A DNA stretch of 64,000 nucleotides from Allobranchiibius sp. CTAmp26 (GTDB lineage: Bacteria > Actinomycetota > Actinomycetes > Actinomycetales > Dermatophilaceae): positions 248,001 through 312,000 of the forward strand of contig NZ_JAGEKR010000010.1 of the NCBI RefSeq assembly GCF_017565405.1, in the 5' to 3' direction. The position numbers and the translations under genes were made by a program. Within the stretch, counting starts at the first letter, position 1. Each line of letters starts with the position of its first letter. The notes beneath the pieces were generated by a model. The model worked only from the letters and a program-made list of their open reading frames with translations. It was not told the DNA's origin and made no database searches. Positions 40,207 to 48,869 of this stretch are shown here, piece by piece.

Positions 40207-42411
40207 ATGACCGATAGAGAGCCTGTAGATCAGCCGTCGGGTACCTCCGCCGCGGGGCGGGTCACGGCGGACCACTCGCGAAGGAACTTCCTGACCCTGG
40301 CGGGTGCGGCGGGGCTGGGCGCCGCCGCCACCGGTTGGGCGCTGTCCCCGGAGGCCTTCGCCGCAACGGCGGCGCCTTCGGCGGCCACGGGTGGCCGCAC
40401 CGCCGCTCCCACCTTCACGCCCATTCGTCCGCCGGCGACACCGCTGGCGGTGCGGTCGCCGTATCTGAGCACCTGGCTGGCGACCGACAATCTGCCCGGC
40501 ACGTGGCCGACGTTCTGGACCGGGCGGATCACCGCGATGGCCGGTATCGCGCAGATCGACGGCACGGCATACGTGTTCCTCGGCAATCCCACGCTGCCGA
40601 ACACGAACCCGCTGCCGACGATGCGGCAGGTCAACCTCACGGTCACCGGCACGTCGTCGGTCTACACGCTGGAGGAAGCGGGCGTCAGGGTGGTGGTCAC
40701 CTTCTTCTCACCCGTCGAGCCCGGCGACCAGCGCCGCCAGAGCACACCCCTCAGCTACGTCTCCGCGACGGCGAAGTCGGTCGACGGCCGCTCGCACCAG
40801 GTCGGCCTGCACTTCGACATCTCCGGCGAGTGGGGCTACGGCGACACCTCGGCGGAGATCACCTGGGAGCAGACGGACATCGGCAGTGGAGCCAACCGGC
40901 TGATCAACCTCAACTACACCCCGGCGAACCCGACCGTGCTGGCGGAGTCGAACGACATGGCCAGCTGGGGGACGATGGTGTGGACCACCCAGCACCGCCC
41001 AGGTCTGACCCATCAGATCGGCGAGGACAACGTCGTCCGCGCCCGCGTGGTCGGCGGTGGAGCGCTCGACAACACCATCGACACCGCGAAACCTCGCGCG
41101 ATCGACGACCGGTGGCCGGTCTTCGCCTTCCACCTCGATCTGGGCAGCGTCCGCAGCGCGACCGAACCGATGGTCATCTCGATCGGTCACGTGCGCGAGC
41201 CCGCGGTCAGTTACCTCACCAAGCCGCTCGCACCGCGGTGGAAGGCCTACTTCCCGGCGTGGCAGGACATGGTCGCGTTCTTCCACAGCGACTGGTCCGC
41301 GGCGTCGAAACGAGCCGCGGCTCTGAACAACCGCATCAGCGGTGCCGCAGGTCGGGCAGGGGGCACGCAGTACGCCGCGTTGGTCGCGACCGCGCTGCGC
41401 CAGGCCTACGCCGGGACCGAGCAGGTCACCGGCCCCGACGGCACCGCGTGGGCATTCCTCAAGGAGATCTCCAGCGACGGCAACATGTCCACCGTCGACG
41501 TCACCTATCCGTGCATGCCGGTGTTCCTCTACCTCGACCCGGCCTATCTCGCGGCGATCCTGGAACCGATCCTGCAGTACGCCGAGACCGGCGGGTGGCC
41601 CAAGCAGTTCGCCGAGCACGACCTCGGGGCGCACTACCCGAACGCCGACGGCCACAACGACGGCAACGAGGAGGACATGCCGGTCGAGGAATCGGCCAAC
41701 ATGCTGATCATGTCCGCGGCCTACCTGCAGCGAGCGGACGCGGCGGCGGCCACGACGTTCGCCACGACGCACTACGCGATCCTCAAGCAGTGGAGCGACT
41801 ACCTCGTCGGCAACGCGCTCGACCCGGGCTACCAGAACCAGACCGACGACTTCACCGGCTTCATCGCCCACAGCGTCAACCTCGCGCTGAAGGGCATCGT
41901 CGGAATCGGCGCGATGAGCGTCGTGGCGACCACGGCGGGCAGGAGCGCCGACGCCGCCCACTACCTGGGCGTCGCCCGCGACTACATCGGGCAGTGGGTG
42001 ACCAAGTCCACGGACACCGGGGGCAAGCACCTCAAGCTCGCCTACGACCAGGACGGCACCTGGAGCCTGAAGTACAACGGGTACGCCGACAAGCTCCTCG
42101 GTCTCGGTCTGGTGCCCACCACGGTCGCCGCGGAGGAGGCCCGTTGGTACCTGGCCCGGGCCGGCACCTACGGGGTACCGCTGGACATCCGCCACACCTA
42201 CACCAAGGCCGACTGGGAGATGTGGACCGCGGCGTGGCTGTCCGATCAACCCAAGATCACCAGCCGACTGATCCAAGGTCTCTACACGTTCGGGAACACC
42301 ACGCCCTCCCGGGTGCCCTTCAGCGACTGGTACGACACCGCGACCGATCGGCAGAGCGGATTCCAGGCCAGGCCGACGGTCGGAGGGTTCTTCGCGCTGC
42401 TGACCGTGTAA
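40207..42411 (+). CDS. Tat-exported glutaminase A-like protein (DUF5127/DUF4965/DUF1793)
   Basis: 734 residues. SRRNFLTLAGAAGLGAAATG is a twin-arginine signal, with cleavage likely after AFAA near residue 57. The mature chain follows the GtaA layout: LRSPYLSTWLATDN-like opening (VRSPYLSTWLATDN), a beta-rich N-terminal domain (VNLTVTGTSSVYTLEEAGVR), then the catalytic six-hairpin domain with YPNADGHNDGNEEDMPVEES, whose MPVEES stretch is diagnostic. Extracellular or cell-wall enzyme that deamidates glutamine to glutamate in characterised fungal relatives. The putative promoter gives leaderless RNA. Monocistronic. Confidence 0.85.
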   Translation: MTDREPVDQPSGTSAAGRVTADHSRRNFLTLAGAAGLGAAATGWALSPEAFAATAAPSAATGGRTAAPTFTPIRPPATPLAVRSPYLSTWLATDNLPGTWPTFWTGRITAMAGIAQIDGTAYVFLGNPTLPNTNPLPTMRQVNLTVTGTSSVYTLEEAGVRVVVTFFSPVEPGDQRRQSTPLSYVSATAKSVDGRSHQVGLHFDISGEWGYGDTSAEITWEQTDIGSGANRLINLNYTPANPTVLAESNDMASWGTMVWTTQHRPGLTHQIGEDNVVRARVVGGGALDNTIDTAKPRAIDDRWPVFAFHLDLGSVRSATEPMVISIGHVREPAVSYLTKPLAPRWKAYFPAWQDMVAFFHSDWSAASKRAAALNNRISGAAGRAGGTQYAALVATALRQAYAGTEQVTGPDGTAWAFLKEISSDGNMSTVDVTYPCMPVFLYLDPAYLAAILEPILQYAETGGWPKQFAEHDLGAHYPNADGHNDGNEEDMPVEESANMLIMSAAYLQRADAAAATTFATTHYAILKQWSDYLVGNALDPGYQNQTDDFTGFIAHSVNLALKGIVGIGAMSVVATTAGRSADAAHYLGVARDYIGQWVTKSTDTGGKHLKLAYDQDGTWSLKYNGYADKLLGLGLVPTTVAAEEARWYLARAGTYGVPLDIRHTYTKADWEMWTAAWLSDQPKITSRLIQGLYTFGNTTPSRVPFSDWYDTATDRQSGFQARPTVGGFFALLTV

Positions 42412-42547
42412 GGGACGGCCCCCTGTTGCAGAGACACAGAACGGCGCGTTTCGGAGGACCCACAGTCTTTACAGAGGGGACCCAGAACTTGGGCCGGCAA
42501 CCTTGGCAGAGTGCTGAGTTCGGACTGTCAAGGAGCGATGTAGGACC

Positions 42548-43207
42548 GTGCGGGCCCCCATCGTCGATTCGTCGGCGCACACCCAACAGGCACTCGACGG
42601 CGCGCAGGGCAACCGACGTCTGACTGCCTCGACCGGCATGCTGCTGATCCTGCTGCTGGCCGTCGAAGGCGCGACGATCCTGGCGATCCGGCAGCTGATC
42701 GCCGTTCACGTGTTCGTCGGTCTGCTGCTCGTCCTGCCGGTCCTGTGGAAGATGGCGACCACCGGGTACCGGTTCTTCCGGTACTACACGGGCACCGAGG
42801 CCTACGTCCGCAGCGGGCCGCCGCCGCTCGTCCTGCGGGTGCTCGGCCCGTTGATGATCCTCACGACGATCGCGTTGCTGGCAACGGGCATCATGCTGAT
42901 CGTCGAGGGCCCCGGCCGATCCCACCAGTGGCTCTTCCTGCATCAGGCGTCCTTCTTCGCATGGGTCGCGGTCACCACGATCCACGTGCTGGGTCATCTG
43001 CGCGAGGCGCTGGTCGAGACCTGGCGCGACCTTCGGCCTCGCGCCGACGACCCGGCCGCACGCCGCGTGCGGGTGCGCGCCATCGCTCTCGTCGTCGTCC
43101 TGCTGCTCGGCGTCGGCCTGGCGAGCGCCGTGTATCCCTCCGCGTCGGCATGGACCAGCGGTCAGTCCTTCCACCGGGACCACGGCTTCGAGGGCCGCCC
43201 GCACTGA
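42548..43207 (+). CDS. Cytochrome b/b561-like membrane protein
   Basis: 219 residues from a GTG. Four membrane segments: GMLLILLLAVEGATILAI, LIAVHVFVGLLLVLPVLWKM, VLRVLGPLMILTTIALLATG, and FLHQASFFAWVAVTTIHVLG, then a fifth near residue 180 (ALVVVLLLGVGLASAV). The His residues in VHVFVG, LHQASFF and HVLGHL are spaced to bind haem between helices, as in cytochrome b/b561 or DUF4405 proteins. It precedes a two-component system and is likely linked to the nearby flavin/FeS operon. Signal at the C-terminus: a short Trp/Ser/His tail. Confidence 0.68.
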   Translation: MRAPIVDSSAHTQQALDGAQGNRRLTASTGMLLILLLAVEGATILAIRQLIAVHVFVGLLLVLPVLWKMATTGYRFFRYYTGTEAYVRSGPPPLVLRVLGPLMILTTIALLATGIMLIVEGPGRSHQWLFLHQASFFAWVAVTTIHVLGHLREALVETWRDLRPRADDPAARRVRVRAIALVVVLLLGVGLASAVYPSASAWTSGQSFHRDHGFEGRPH

Positions 43208-43295
43208 TGGCACCTTCGACCTTCGTACGGCGCCCGGCCCCGGTCGTGCTCCCCGCACCCCGAAACCTGCACGCACCGCGGATACTGTGACTCTC

Positions 43296-44027
43296 ATGCG
43301 CCCTTCCGCCGGCCCTTCTCCGACGGCAGCGGACGGTCGCAGATTGCGGGTCCTGGTGGTCGAGGACGAGGCAGGTCTCGCCGAGGCCCTCGTCGCCGCG
43401 TTCGGCTTCCGCGGCTGGGACGCGGCGAGCGCGGTGACCGTCGACCAGGCGACGAAGATGGTCCAGCTGAGCCCGCCCGACCTCGTCGTCCTCGACGTGA
43501 TGCTCCCCGACGGCAGCGGCTTCGACCTGCTGGGCACCCTGCGCGCCCGCATCCCCCAGCTCGCGGTGCTCTTCCTCACCGCGCGTGATACGCCGCAGGA
43601 CCGGGTGCACGGCATCGAGCTCGGTGGCGATGACTACATCACCAAGCCGTTCGACCTGTCCGAGGTGCTCGCGCGCTCGCAGGGGCTCATGCGCCGCGCG
43701 GGCCTGCTGCGGCAGCGGCAGGGCAATCAGCTCCAGGTGGCCGACCTGCTCATCGACGTCGACGGCCACGAGGCGCGTCGTGCGGGTGAGCTGCTCAGCC
43801 TGACGGCGACGGAATTCGCGCTGTTGCGCTACCTCGCCAGCCATCAACGCCGGGTGCTGTCCAAGGACGAGCTGCTCCGCAAGGTCTGGGGCAGCGACTT
43901 CGACGGCACCTCGCACGTCGTCGAGCTCTACGTCAGCTACCTGCGCAAGAAGGTCGACGCGGGTCACGAACCGTTGATCCACACGGTCCGCGGTGCGGGC
44001 TACGTCATGCGGCCCCCGCTGACATGA
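43296..44027 (+). CDS. OmpR/PhoB-family response regulator
   Basis: 243 residues from ATG 43296 (GTG 43287 possible). Receiver domain: VLVVEDEAG (acidic pocket), PDLVVLDVMLPDGSG with the phospho-acceptor Asp, FLTARDTP and DDYITKPF with the conserved Lys. The C-terminal winged helix contains LTATEFALLRYLASHQRRVL and SHVVELYVSYLRKKVDAG, HTVRGAGYVM. It overlaps the histidine kinase gene by ATGA. Likely regulates the flavin/FeS redox operon that lies convergent downstream; no binding site is evident. Confidence 0.9.
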   Translation: MRPSAGPSPTAADGRRLRVLVVEDEAGLAEALVAAFGFRGWDAASAVTVDQATKMVQLSPPDLVVLDVMLPDGSGFDLLGTLRARIPQLAVLFLTARDTPQDRVHGIELGGDDYITKPFDLSEVLARSQGLMRRAGLLRQRQGNQLQVADLLIDVDGHEARRAGELLSLTATEFALLRYLASHQRRVLSKDELLRKVWGSDFDGTSHVVELYVSYLRKKVDAGHEPLIHTVRGAGYVMRPPLT

Positions 44028-45493
44028 GGCTGCGACCGAGGACGCTCACCTCGCGGTTGGCCCTGCTGCTCGCCACCCTCGCCCTGCTCGCCGGCACGGT
44101 CGCCGGAGTCGCGGCCACCTTCGGCATCCGCACCTTCCTCATGGGTCAGCTCGACGACGAACTGCACCAGGCCGCCGCCCGCAACGTCACGCTGAAGTCC
44201 CCGCACGGCGACAACGACCACGACGCCGACAACCGGGGTGGCGGCACGGCCGGCCAGGACAGTGCCGCCAGCAACGCCGGGCTCCCGCCCGGCACGATCA
44301 CCGGCCACGTCACGAACGGCGCGATCACCGACCTGGTGGTCGCGGCGGACCTCGACGGCGATCACCTACCCACCGCCGCAGACCGCACGGCGGTCCAGAG
44401 GGTCGCGTCCTCCGACGATCCGAGGACCGTCCATCTCCCCTCGCTCGGGGACTACCGCGTGCTCACCAGCCGGACCCGGGACGGCGCGCAGCTGGTCACC
44501 GGCGTACCTCAGGGACGGGTCGACCACACGATCGGCGAGCTGATCATCCTGGAGTCCGTCGTGCTCGCCGCGGTTGTGCTCCTCGTCGCCGGGGTCGGGG
44601 CGTTCGCCGTACGCCGCTCCATGCGACCGCTGCAGCACCTCGCCACCGTCGCCCGCCGCGTGACGCAACTGCCGCTGGAGTCCGGGCAGAGCAGGATCGA
44701 CGTGCGCGCCGAGGAGTTGCGGGAGCCGACGGAGGTGGCCCAGGTCGGCCGCGCCATGAACGCGATGCTCGGTCACGTGGACCTTGCGCTGGCCCAGCGG
44801 GACGAGAGCGAGCAGCGGTTGCGGGACTTCGCGGCCGACGCGAGCCATGAGCTGCGTACGCCGCTCGCGGTGGCCCGTAGCCACGCCGAGCTGCTGCGGG
44901 AGTACACGGCGTCGACGCAGCTGCCCGAGCAGGTGCACCGTTCGTTGCGGCGCATCAGCGACGAGACCGGACGGATGGCGAGCATCGTCAACGACCTGCT
45001 GCTCCTGGCACGGCTGGACCGAGAGGTGCCGGAGCGCCGGGAGGACGTCGACCTGACACGGATCCTCCTCGAAGCGGTCGAGGACGCCCGGGTCACGGCA
45101 CCGGATCGGCACTGGGGCCTGGAGATGCCGGAGGAGCCGGTGATCGCCCGGGGCGACGAGGAGCAGTTGCGCCGGCTGGTCGGCAACCTCGTGGCCAACG
45201 TGCGGCTGCACACCGATGCGGGCACGCACGCCACCTGTCTGCTGGAGGCGCGCGGCGACCGGGTGGTCCTGGAGGTGCACGACACCGGCCCCGGATTCCC
45301 GCCCGAGCTGCTCGACCAGGCGCACCTGCGCTTCGCCCGGGCGCGGCACCGGCAGGAGAGCATCGAGAGCACGGGTCTGGGGCTCGCGATCGTGCAGGCC
45401 GTCGCGCAGTCGCACGACGGGACGCTGGAGATCACGAGCACGCCGGGTGACACCACCGTCAGGGTGGTGCTGCCCGCTTCACCCGACGCGTGA
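44024..45493 (+). CDS. Sensor histidine kinase
   Basis: 489 residues. Two helices, SRLALLLATLALLAGTVAGV (10-30) and ESVVLAAVVLLVAGVGAFAV (175-195), flank an extracytoplasmic sensor of about 140 residues rich in Asp/His/Gly (HGDNDHDADNRGGG). HAMP follows, then HisKA with DASHELRTPLAVARSHAELL (phospho-His), and an ATPase domain with LVGNLVANVRLHTDAG (N box), EVHDTGPGF (G1) and GLGLAIVQAV (G2). The HDADN region could bind a metal or be a flexible linker. Ends 3 nt before the convergent ferredoxin gene. Confidence 0.9.
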   Translation: MRLRPRTLTSRLALLLATLALLAGTVAGVAATFGIRTFLMGQLDDELHQAAARNVTLKSPHGDNDHDADNRGGGTAGQDSAASNAGLPPGTITGHVTNGAITDLVVAADLDGDHLPTAADRTAVQRVASSDDPRTVHLPSLGDYRVLTSRTRDGAQLVTGVPQGRVDHTIGELIILESVVLAAVVLLVAGVGAFAVRRSMRPLQHLATVARRVTQLPLESGQSRIDVRAEELREPTEVAQVGRAMNAMLGHVDLALAQRDESEQRLRDFAADASHELRTPLAVARSHAELLREYTASTQLPEQVHRSLRRISDETGRMASIVNDLLLLARLDREVPERREDVDLTRILLEAVEDARVTAPDRHWGLEMPEEPVIARGDEEQLRRLVGNLVANVRLHTDAGTHATCLLEARGDRVVLEVHDTGPGFPPELLDQAHLRFARARHRQESIESTGLGLAIVQAVAQSHDGTLEITSTPGDTTVRVVLPASPDA

Positions 45494-45495
45494 CC

Positions 45496-45708
45496 TCAGC
45501 GGTCCCGTGCGATCAGCAGCGCCCGGGCGGGGCACTGCGCCACCAACTCGCGCGCGTCCCGACGGCCCATCGTCAGACGGGACGGGACGGGGTAGCCGAA
45601 CTCGTCCAGCTCGATGGCACCGTTCGAGACCACCGAGCACACCCCGTGCGCGGTGCACGCGACCCGATCGACGACGACTTCGTCCTCGCCCCGCTTATCG
45701 CGTCGCAC
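45496..45708 (-). CDS. Ferredoxin, 3Fe-4S type
   Basis: 70 residues. DRVACTAHGVCSVV and ELVAQCPARALLI give three Cys for a [3Fe-4S] cluster (Cys-x5-Cys...Cys-Pro), with His in place of the fourth, as in ferredoxins that feed actinobacterial P450 or other oxidoreductases. Cytoplasmic electron carrier. It overlaps the NuoF-like gene by 14 nt and is the last gene of the operon. Confidence 0.87.
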   Translation of the reverse strand: MRRDKRGEDEVVVDRVACTAHGVCSVVSNGAIELDEFGYPVPSRLTMGRRDARELVAQCPARALLIARDR

Positions 45709-46777
45709 CGGCCCGCTCCTGCATCAGGACGCATTCCCCGGCCAGGTGCGCGTCCACTTCGGCGCTGAACGTGCGCAGACCCGAGGCGACGAATCGCGAG
45801 ACGCCGTCGGGGAATCGGCACGCCCCTCGGCCCGGGAGCATGCCCAGCCGGTGGTGCAGGTCGAGCATCTCCTCGGCCGGGAGGACGCCGTCGGCGAGGC
45901 GCTCGAGTTGCGACGCCACGGCCGGTACGCCGAACATGCACGGACCGCACTGCCCGGCGGACTCGCCCGCCGCGAACGTCGCGATCTGGGCGAGGTGATC
46001 GACCGGGCAGGCCGAGCGGCCCAATACGTGCACCGCGCCGGTGCCGGTCGGGATCCCGTACGGCGCGAGCCCCGCGTCCGACCAGGTCGCCGCCCAGGCG
46101 TCGCGACCGCGCAGCCATCCCCCGCTCATCCCGGAGATGCCCACCCCGCGGACGTCGACCGCGCCGGCGGCTTCGAGCAGGTCGCGCATCGGCACCCCCG
46201 CCTCGGAGTCGTAGACCCCGGGCCGGTCGACGTTGCCGCCCATCGTGACCAGGCGCGGACCGGGCTCCTCGGCGGTGCCGTAGCCGCGGAACCACGCCGC
46301 GCCGTGCCGCTCGATCTGGCTGACCCGCCACACCGTCTCGGCGTTCAGCACGAGGGTGGGGCGCAGCCGTCGACCCTGGGCGTCCTTGCCGCCGGTCGAG
46401 ATCGGCGCCTGCCGCATGATCGGTCGAGCCCGACCACCGTGCAGCAGGCTGACCAGTGCCGACTCCTCCGACGCGACGTAGCGCGACGGCACCGGGAGCA
46501 CCCGAAGGCCGGCGTTGCGCAGACGTCGCTCGGTGGCGCTGCCCCGATGGGCCGCCCACTGCACCCGCCGCGCGAGGAGATCGGCACCGTGCTGCAGGGC
46601 GTCCAGATGTTCGGCCACGACCAGGGCGTCCTTGTGCACGCCGATCTCGCCGTCACAGGCGTTGACGATCAGGTCGGCACCGGTCTCGAGCGCCGACTTC
46701 AGCTTGATGCTCGTGGGGAAGCGCGCACCTCCCCGACCGGTCAGACCGGCGTCGTCGAGCAGGGCCACCAGACTCAT
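45695..46777 (-). CDS. NuoF/RnfC-like flavin and iron-sulfur oxidoreductase
   Basis: 360 residues from an ATG overlapping the previous stop. LTGRGGARFPTSIKLKSALE is the glycine-rich FMN/NADH loop (GRGGxxFP), VNACDGEIGVHKDALVV the next conserved strand, LVTMGGNVDRPGVYD the SLBB fold, and ESAGQCGPCMFGVPAVASQL with GRGACRFPDG the C-terminal Fe-S Cys cluster (NuoF has ESCGxCxPC). It should oxidise NADH and pass electrons via ferredoxin or the membrane subunit. Compared with NuoF it is shortened. Cytoplasmic; coupled to the ferric reductase-like subunit. Confidence 0.8.
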   Translation of the reverse strand: MSLVALLDDAGLTGRGGARFPTSIKLKSALETGADLIVNACDGEIGVHKDALVVAEHLDALQHGADLLARRVQWAAHRGSATERRLRNAGLRVLPVPSRYVASEESALVSLLHGGRARPIMRQAPISTGGKDAQGRRLRPTLVLNAETVWRVSQIERHGAAWFRGYGTAEEPGPRLVTMGGNVDRPGVYDSEAGVPMRDLLEAAGAVDVRGVGISGMSGGWLRGRDAWAATWSDAGLAPYGIPTGTGAVHVLGRSACPVDHLAQIATFAAGESAGQCGPCMFGVPAVASQLERLADGVLPAEEMLDLHHRLGMLPGRGACRFPDGVSRFVASGLRTFSAEVDAHLAGECVLMQERAGATR

Positions 46778-47337
46778 GTCCACTCCTGTCGTAGGACCTC
46801 GCGGCGCCGGGCGCTGTCGCGGTGCGACCCGGCGATGCGCCAGATCAGCACGACCCCGCCGGCGACCGCACAGGCGATCGTGGTGCCGCGCAGCAGCGGC
46901 TCGTTGGAGGTGCCCATCGCGATCCCGTGCCAGATGGTGAGCGGCCACATCGCGAAGGTCGCGCGGTGCACGATGCGCCATACGCGTTGGCTGATCCGCT
47001 GACGAAGCACCGAGGTGGCGATGACCGCCGCGAGGATGTCGGCGCCGAGCGTCCCCAGTCCGACCAGGAAGCGACGGTAGGGCGAGGTGAACGGCACGAA
47101 CGCCGAGATCAGATCGATGTGCACGTAGGTCTCGGCGACGGCGGTCGCGATGTGCAGCACGAGGAAGGTGAGCATGCCGAGGGCGAGGCTGCGGTGCACG
47201 CCCTGGATGACCGTGGTCCGGGTGCCCGCACGCTGGCGGGCACCGGACAGGACCAGCCCGAGGATCATGACGACCGTCATGAGCACGATGCTGAGGGTGC
47301 CGGTCGCCCGCGAGACGTACCAGAGAGTCTCGTTCAT
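46774..47337 (-). CDS. Ferric reductase-like transmembrane protein
   Basis: 187 residues, overlapping genes on both sides by 4 nt. Five hydrophobic segments, beginning LWYVSRATGTLSIVLMTVVM and VHRSLALGMLTFLVLHIATA. The His residues HRSLALGMLTFLVLH and IVHRATFAMWPLTIWHG are placed as the haem ligands of ferric-reductase-like (FRD/YedZ-type) membrane domains. It would carry electrons across the membrane. The cytoplasmic donor may be the NuoF-like protein; the external acceptor is unclear. Confidence 0.82.
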   Translation of the reverse strand: MNETLWYVSRATGTLSIVLMTVVMILGLVLSGARQRAGTRTTVIQGVHRSLALGMLTFLVLHIATAVAETYVHIDLISAFVPFTSPYRRFLVGLGTLGADILAAVIATSVLRQRISQRVWRIVHRATFAMWPLTIWHGIAMGTSNEPLLRGTTIACAVAGGVVLIWRIAGSHRDSARRREVLRQEWT

Positions 47338-48308
47338 GACGCGCTCCGCGCCGGTTCTACGGGCTTCGGCCATCCCGGCGTGCACAGCACCACGCCATGC
47401 TCCGCCACCAGCCGCGCCGGGATCGCCCGCTCGGTCAGCCACGCGACGGCTGCATCACCGAGCACGCACGCGGCCGTCGTCGCCGTGTTCGCCTCGAGGG
47501 CTGAGGCCGCGACGCAGGTGACCTGCCGCCAGGTGTGCGGTACGGGCCGGCCCGTCGACGGGTCGAGCAGGTGGTGCCGTGGACCGTCGGCGGCATCCCA
47601 GTGACGCCGGTCGGTGCCCGACGTCGCGACGCCCTGGGTCGATACCGAGAGTCGTTGCGGCACGATGGAGCCCGTCTCCTCGACGGCGATCGCCCAGTCG
47701 CCGACCGGCGGAGGGCCCGCCACGGCGATGTCCCCGCCGAGGTCCACCAGGAACCCACCGGGGAACGCGCGTGCGAGATCAGCGGCGATCCGGTCGGCCA
47801 TGGAGGCCTTGCCGGTGGCGCCGAGGTCGATCAGCGTGCCGGCCGCTGCGGTGACCGTGCCGGCCGGGTGGTCGACCCGCAGGTCGGACAGGGTGCCGCG
47901 TGGTCCGGGCGCCGATGCTCTCCTCGACCTGCTGGATCCTCTTCCCACCGGGGTGTCGGGGACCGGCCGAGCGAGGACGTCGGCGAAGTCGGCGTCGTAC
48001 CCGATGTGCTCCATCGCGCCGCCGAGGGTGGGGTCGACGAGCCCGTCGGTCACATCCGCCGCCCAGAGCGCATCCTCGAGCAGCGAGAGGAAGAGCGGGG
48101 ACGCGGGAAGCGTCACCGTGGCGGAGCCGGCTGCGGGCGCGACGGACAGCATCGAGACCTCGGAGTCGGGCCGGAACCGGGACGCCACCGCATCGAGTTC
48201 GGCGATACGCCGGTCCACCAGTCGACGTGCCGCGGGCAGCTCCTCGGGACGGGTCGCGACGATCCGGCAGTCGACACCGATCGCGCGCAGCTCCAGGCAG
48301 GCGGTCAT
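47334..48308 (-). CDS. apbE: FAD:protein FMN transferase (ApbE family)
   Basis: 324 residues. DGLVDPTLGGAMEHIGY is the family motif, LIDLGATGKASMADRIAADL (DxGAxxKG type) and LVDLGGDIAVAGPPPVGDWA (nucleotide site) follow, and STQGVATSGTDRRHW with LDPSTGRPVPHTWRQVT complete the FAD-binding core. The enzyme links FMN through a phosphoester to Thr/Ser in SGAT-type motifs of exported FMN-binding domains. This copy has no obvious signal peptide or lipobox; a Pro/Arg/Ser-rich insertion occurs near residues 125-140. No FMN-binding domain with an SGAT motif is encoded next to it (see finding). Confidence 0.87.
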   Translation of the reverse strand: MTACLELRAIGVDCRIVATRPEELPAARRLVDRRIAELDAVASRFRPDSEVSMLSVAPAAGSATVTLPASPLFLSLLEDALWAADVTDGLVDPTLGGAMEHIGYDADFADVLARPVPDTPVGRGSSRSRRASAPGPRGTLSDLRVDHPAGTVTAAAGTLIDLGATGKASMADRIAADLARAFPGGFLVDLGGDIAVAGPPPVGDWAIAVEETGSIVPQRLSVSTQGVATSGTDRRHWDAADGPRHHLLDPSTGRPVPHTWRQVTCVAASALEANTATTAACVLGDAAVAWLTERAIPARLVAEHGVVLCTPGWPKPVEPARSAS

Positions 48309-48664
48309 GACGAGTGCGTCTGGGCCTGCGTCGGCTGTGTCGTCGCCGGGGTGGTGACGGACGGCACGCTGCGGAACGTGCTCTTGCGGCGAGCACGGGA
48401 CGTCGACGAGGACGTGGAGTGCCTCGCCTTGGACGAGGACGAGGAGGGGGTCGTCGGTGCCGACGTCGAGCTCGGCGTCGAGGTCGAGCTCGGCGTCGAG
48501 GTCGAGCTCTGTCCCGTCGAGCCGGATCCGGAGTGGGCAGCGCCGGACCCGGCTTGGGCCGGGGTCGCGGTGGCGAGATGCCCGACGACGACCAGGCCGG
48601 CGGCGGCGCTCACGCCGAGCGCCGTACGGGTGATGCGCTGAGAGCGCCGGAGTGCGGGGATCAT
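48305..48664 (-). CDS. Secreted Ser/Thr-rich protein, possibly truncated FMN-binding protein
   Basis: 119 residues from the ATG at 48664 after AAGGACC; an upstream GTG/ATG-type start at 48694 is possible. LGVSAAAGLVVVGHLATATP is a signal segment ending at AQAGSG. The remainder is a low-complexity Ser/Thr/Gly/Pro linker with some Arg. Related loci carry an FMN-binding protein whose N-terminus has this same signal and Ser/Gly/Thr linker followed by an SGAT-containing domain; here the domain is missing. ATGA-coupled to apbE. Whether it is functional as such or decayed is unknown. Confidence 0.55.
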   Translation of the reverse strand: MIPALRRSQRITRTALGVSAAAGLVVVGHLATATPAQAGSGAAHSGSGSTGQSSTSTPSSTSTPSSTSAPTTPSSSSSKARHSTSSSTSRARRKSTFRSVPSVTTPATTQPTQAQTHSS

Positions 48665-48869
48665 GGAAAGGTCCTTCGGTTGGGAACATCCCAAGCCTCT
48701 CGGCGCAACTTCTCAGCCGCATCAGCGTCGGCTATGCGATTGCTGCAGCGCCCCCGTGAGATGGACCGCGCGCGCCCGCCCATCGACCGCCGCCCGCGAT
48801 TAGGCTCGGAAAGTGGCCGCGCTCCGGCGGGTCCCAGCATCCCGTCGTGTCGACGCTTCCGAGGAAACC

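Noticed and set aside
48305-48500. Ser/Thr-rich coding repeat as a DNA repeat or CRISPR-like array
   Set aside because: It is low-complexity protein sequence (CGA/GCT-type Ser and Thr codons), not regular repeats with unique spacers.
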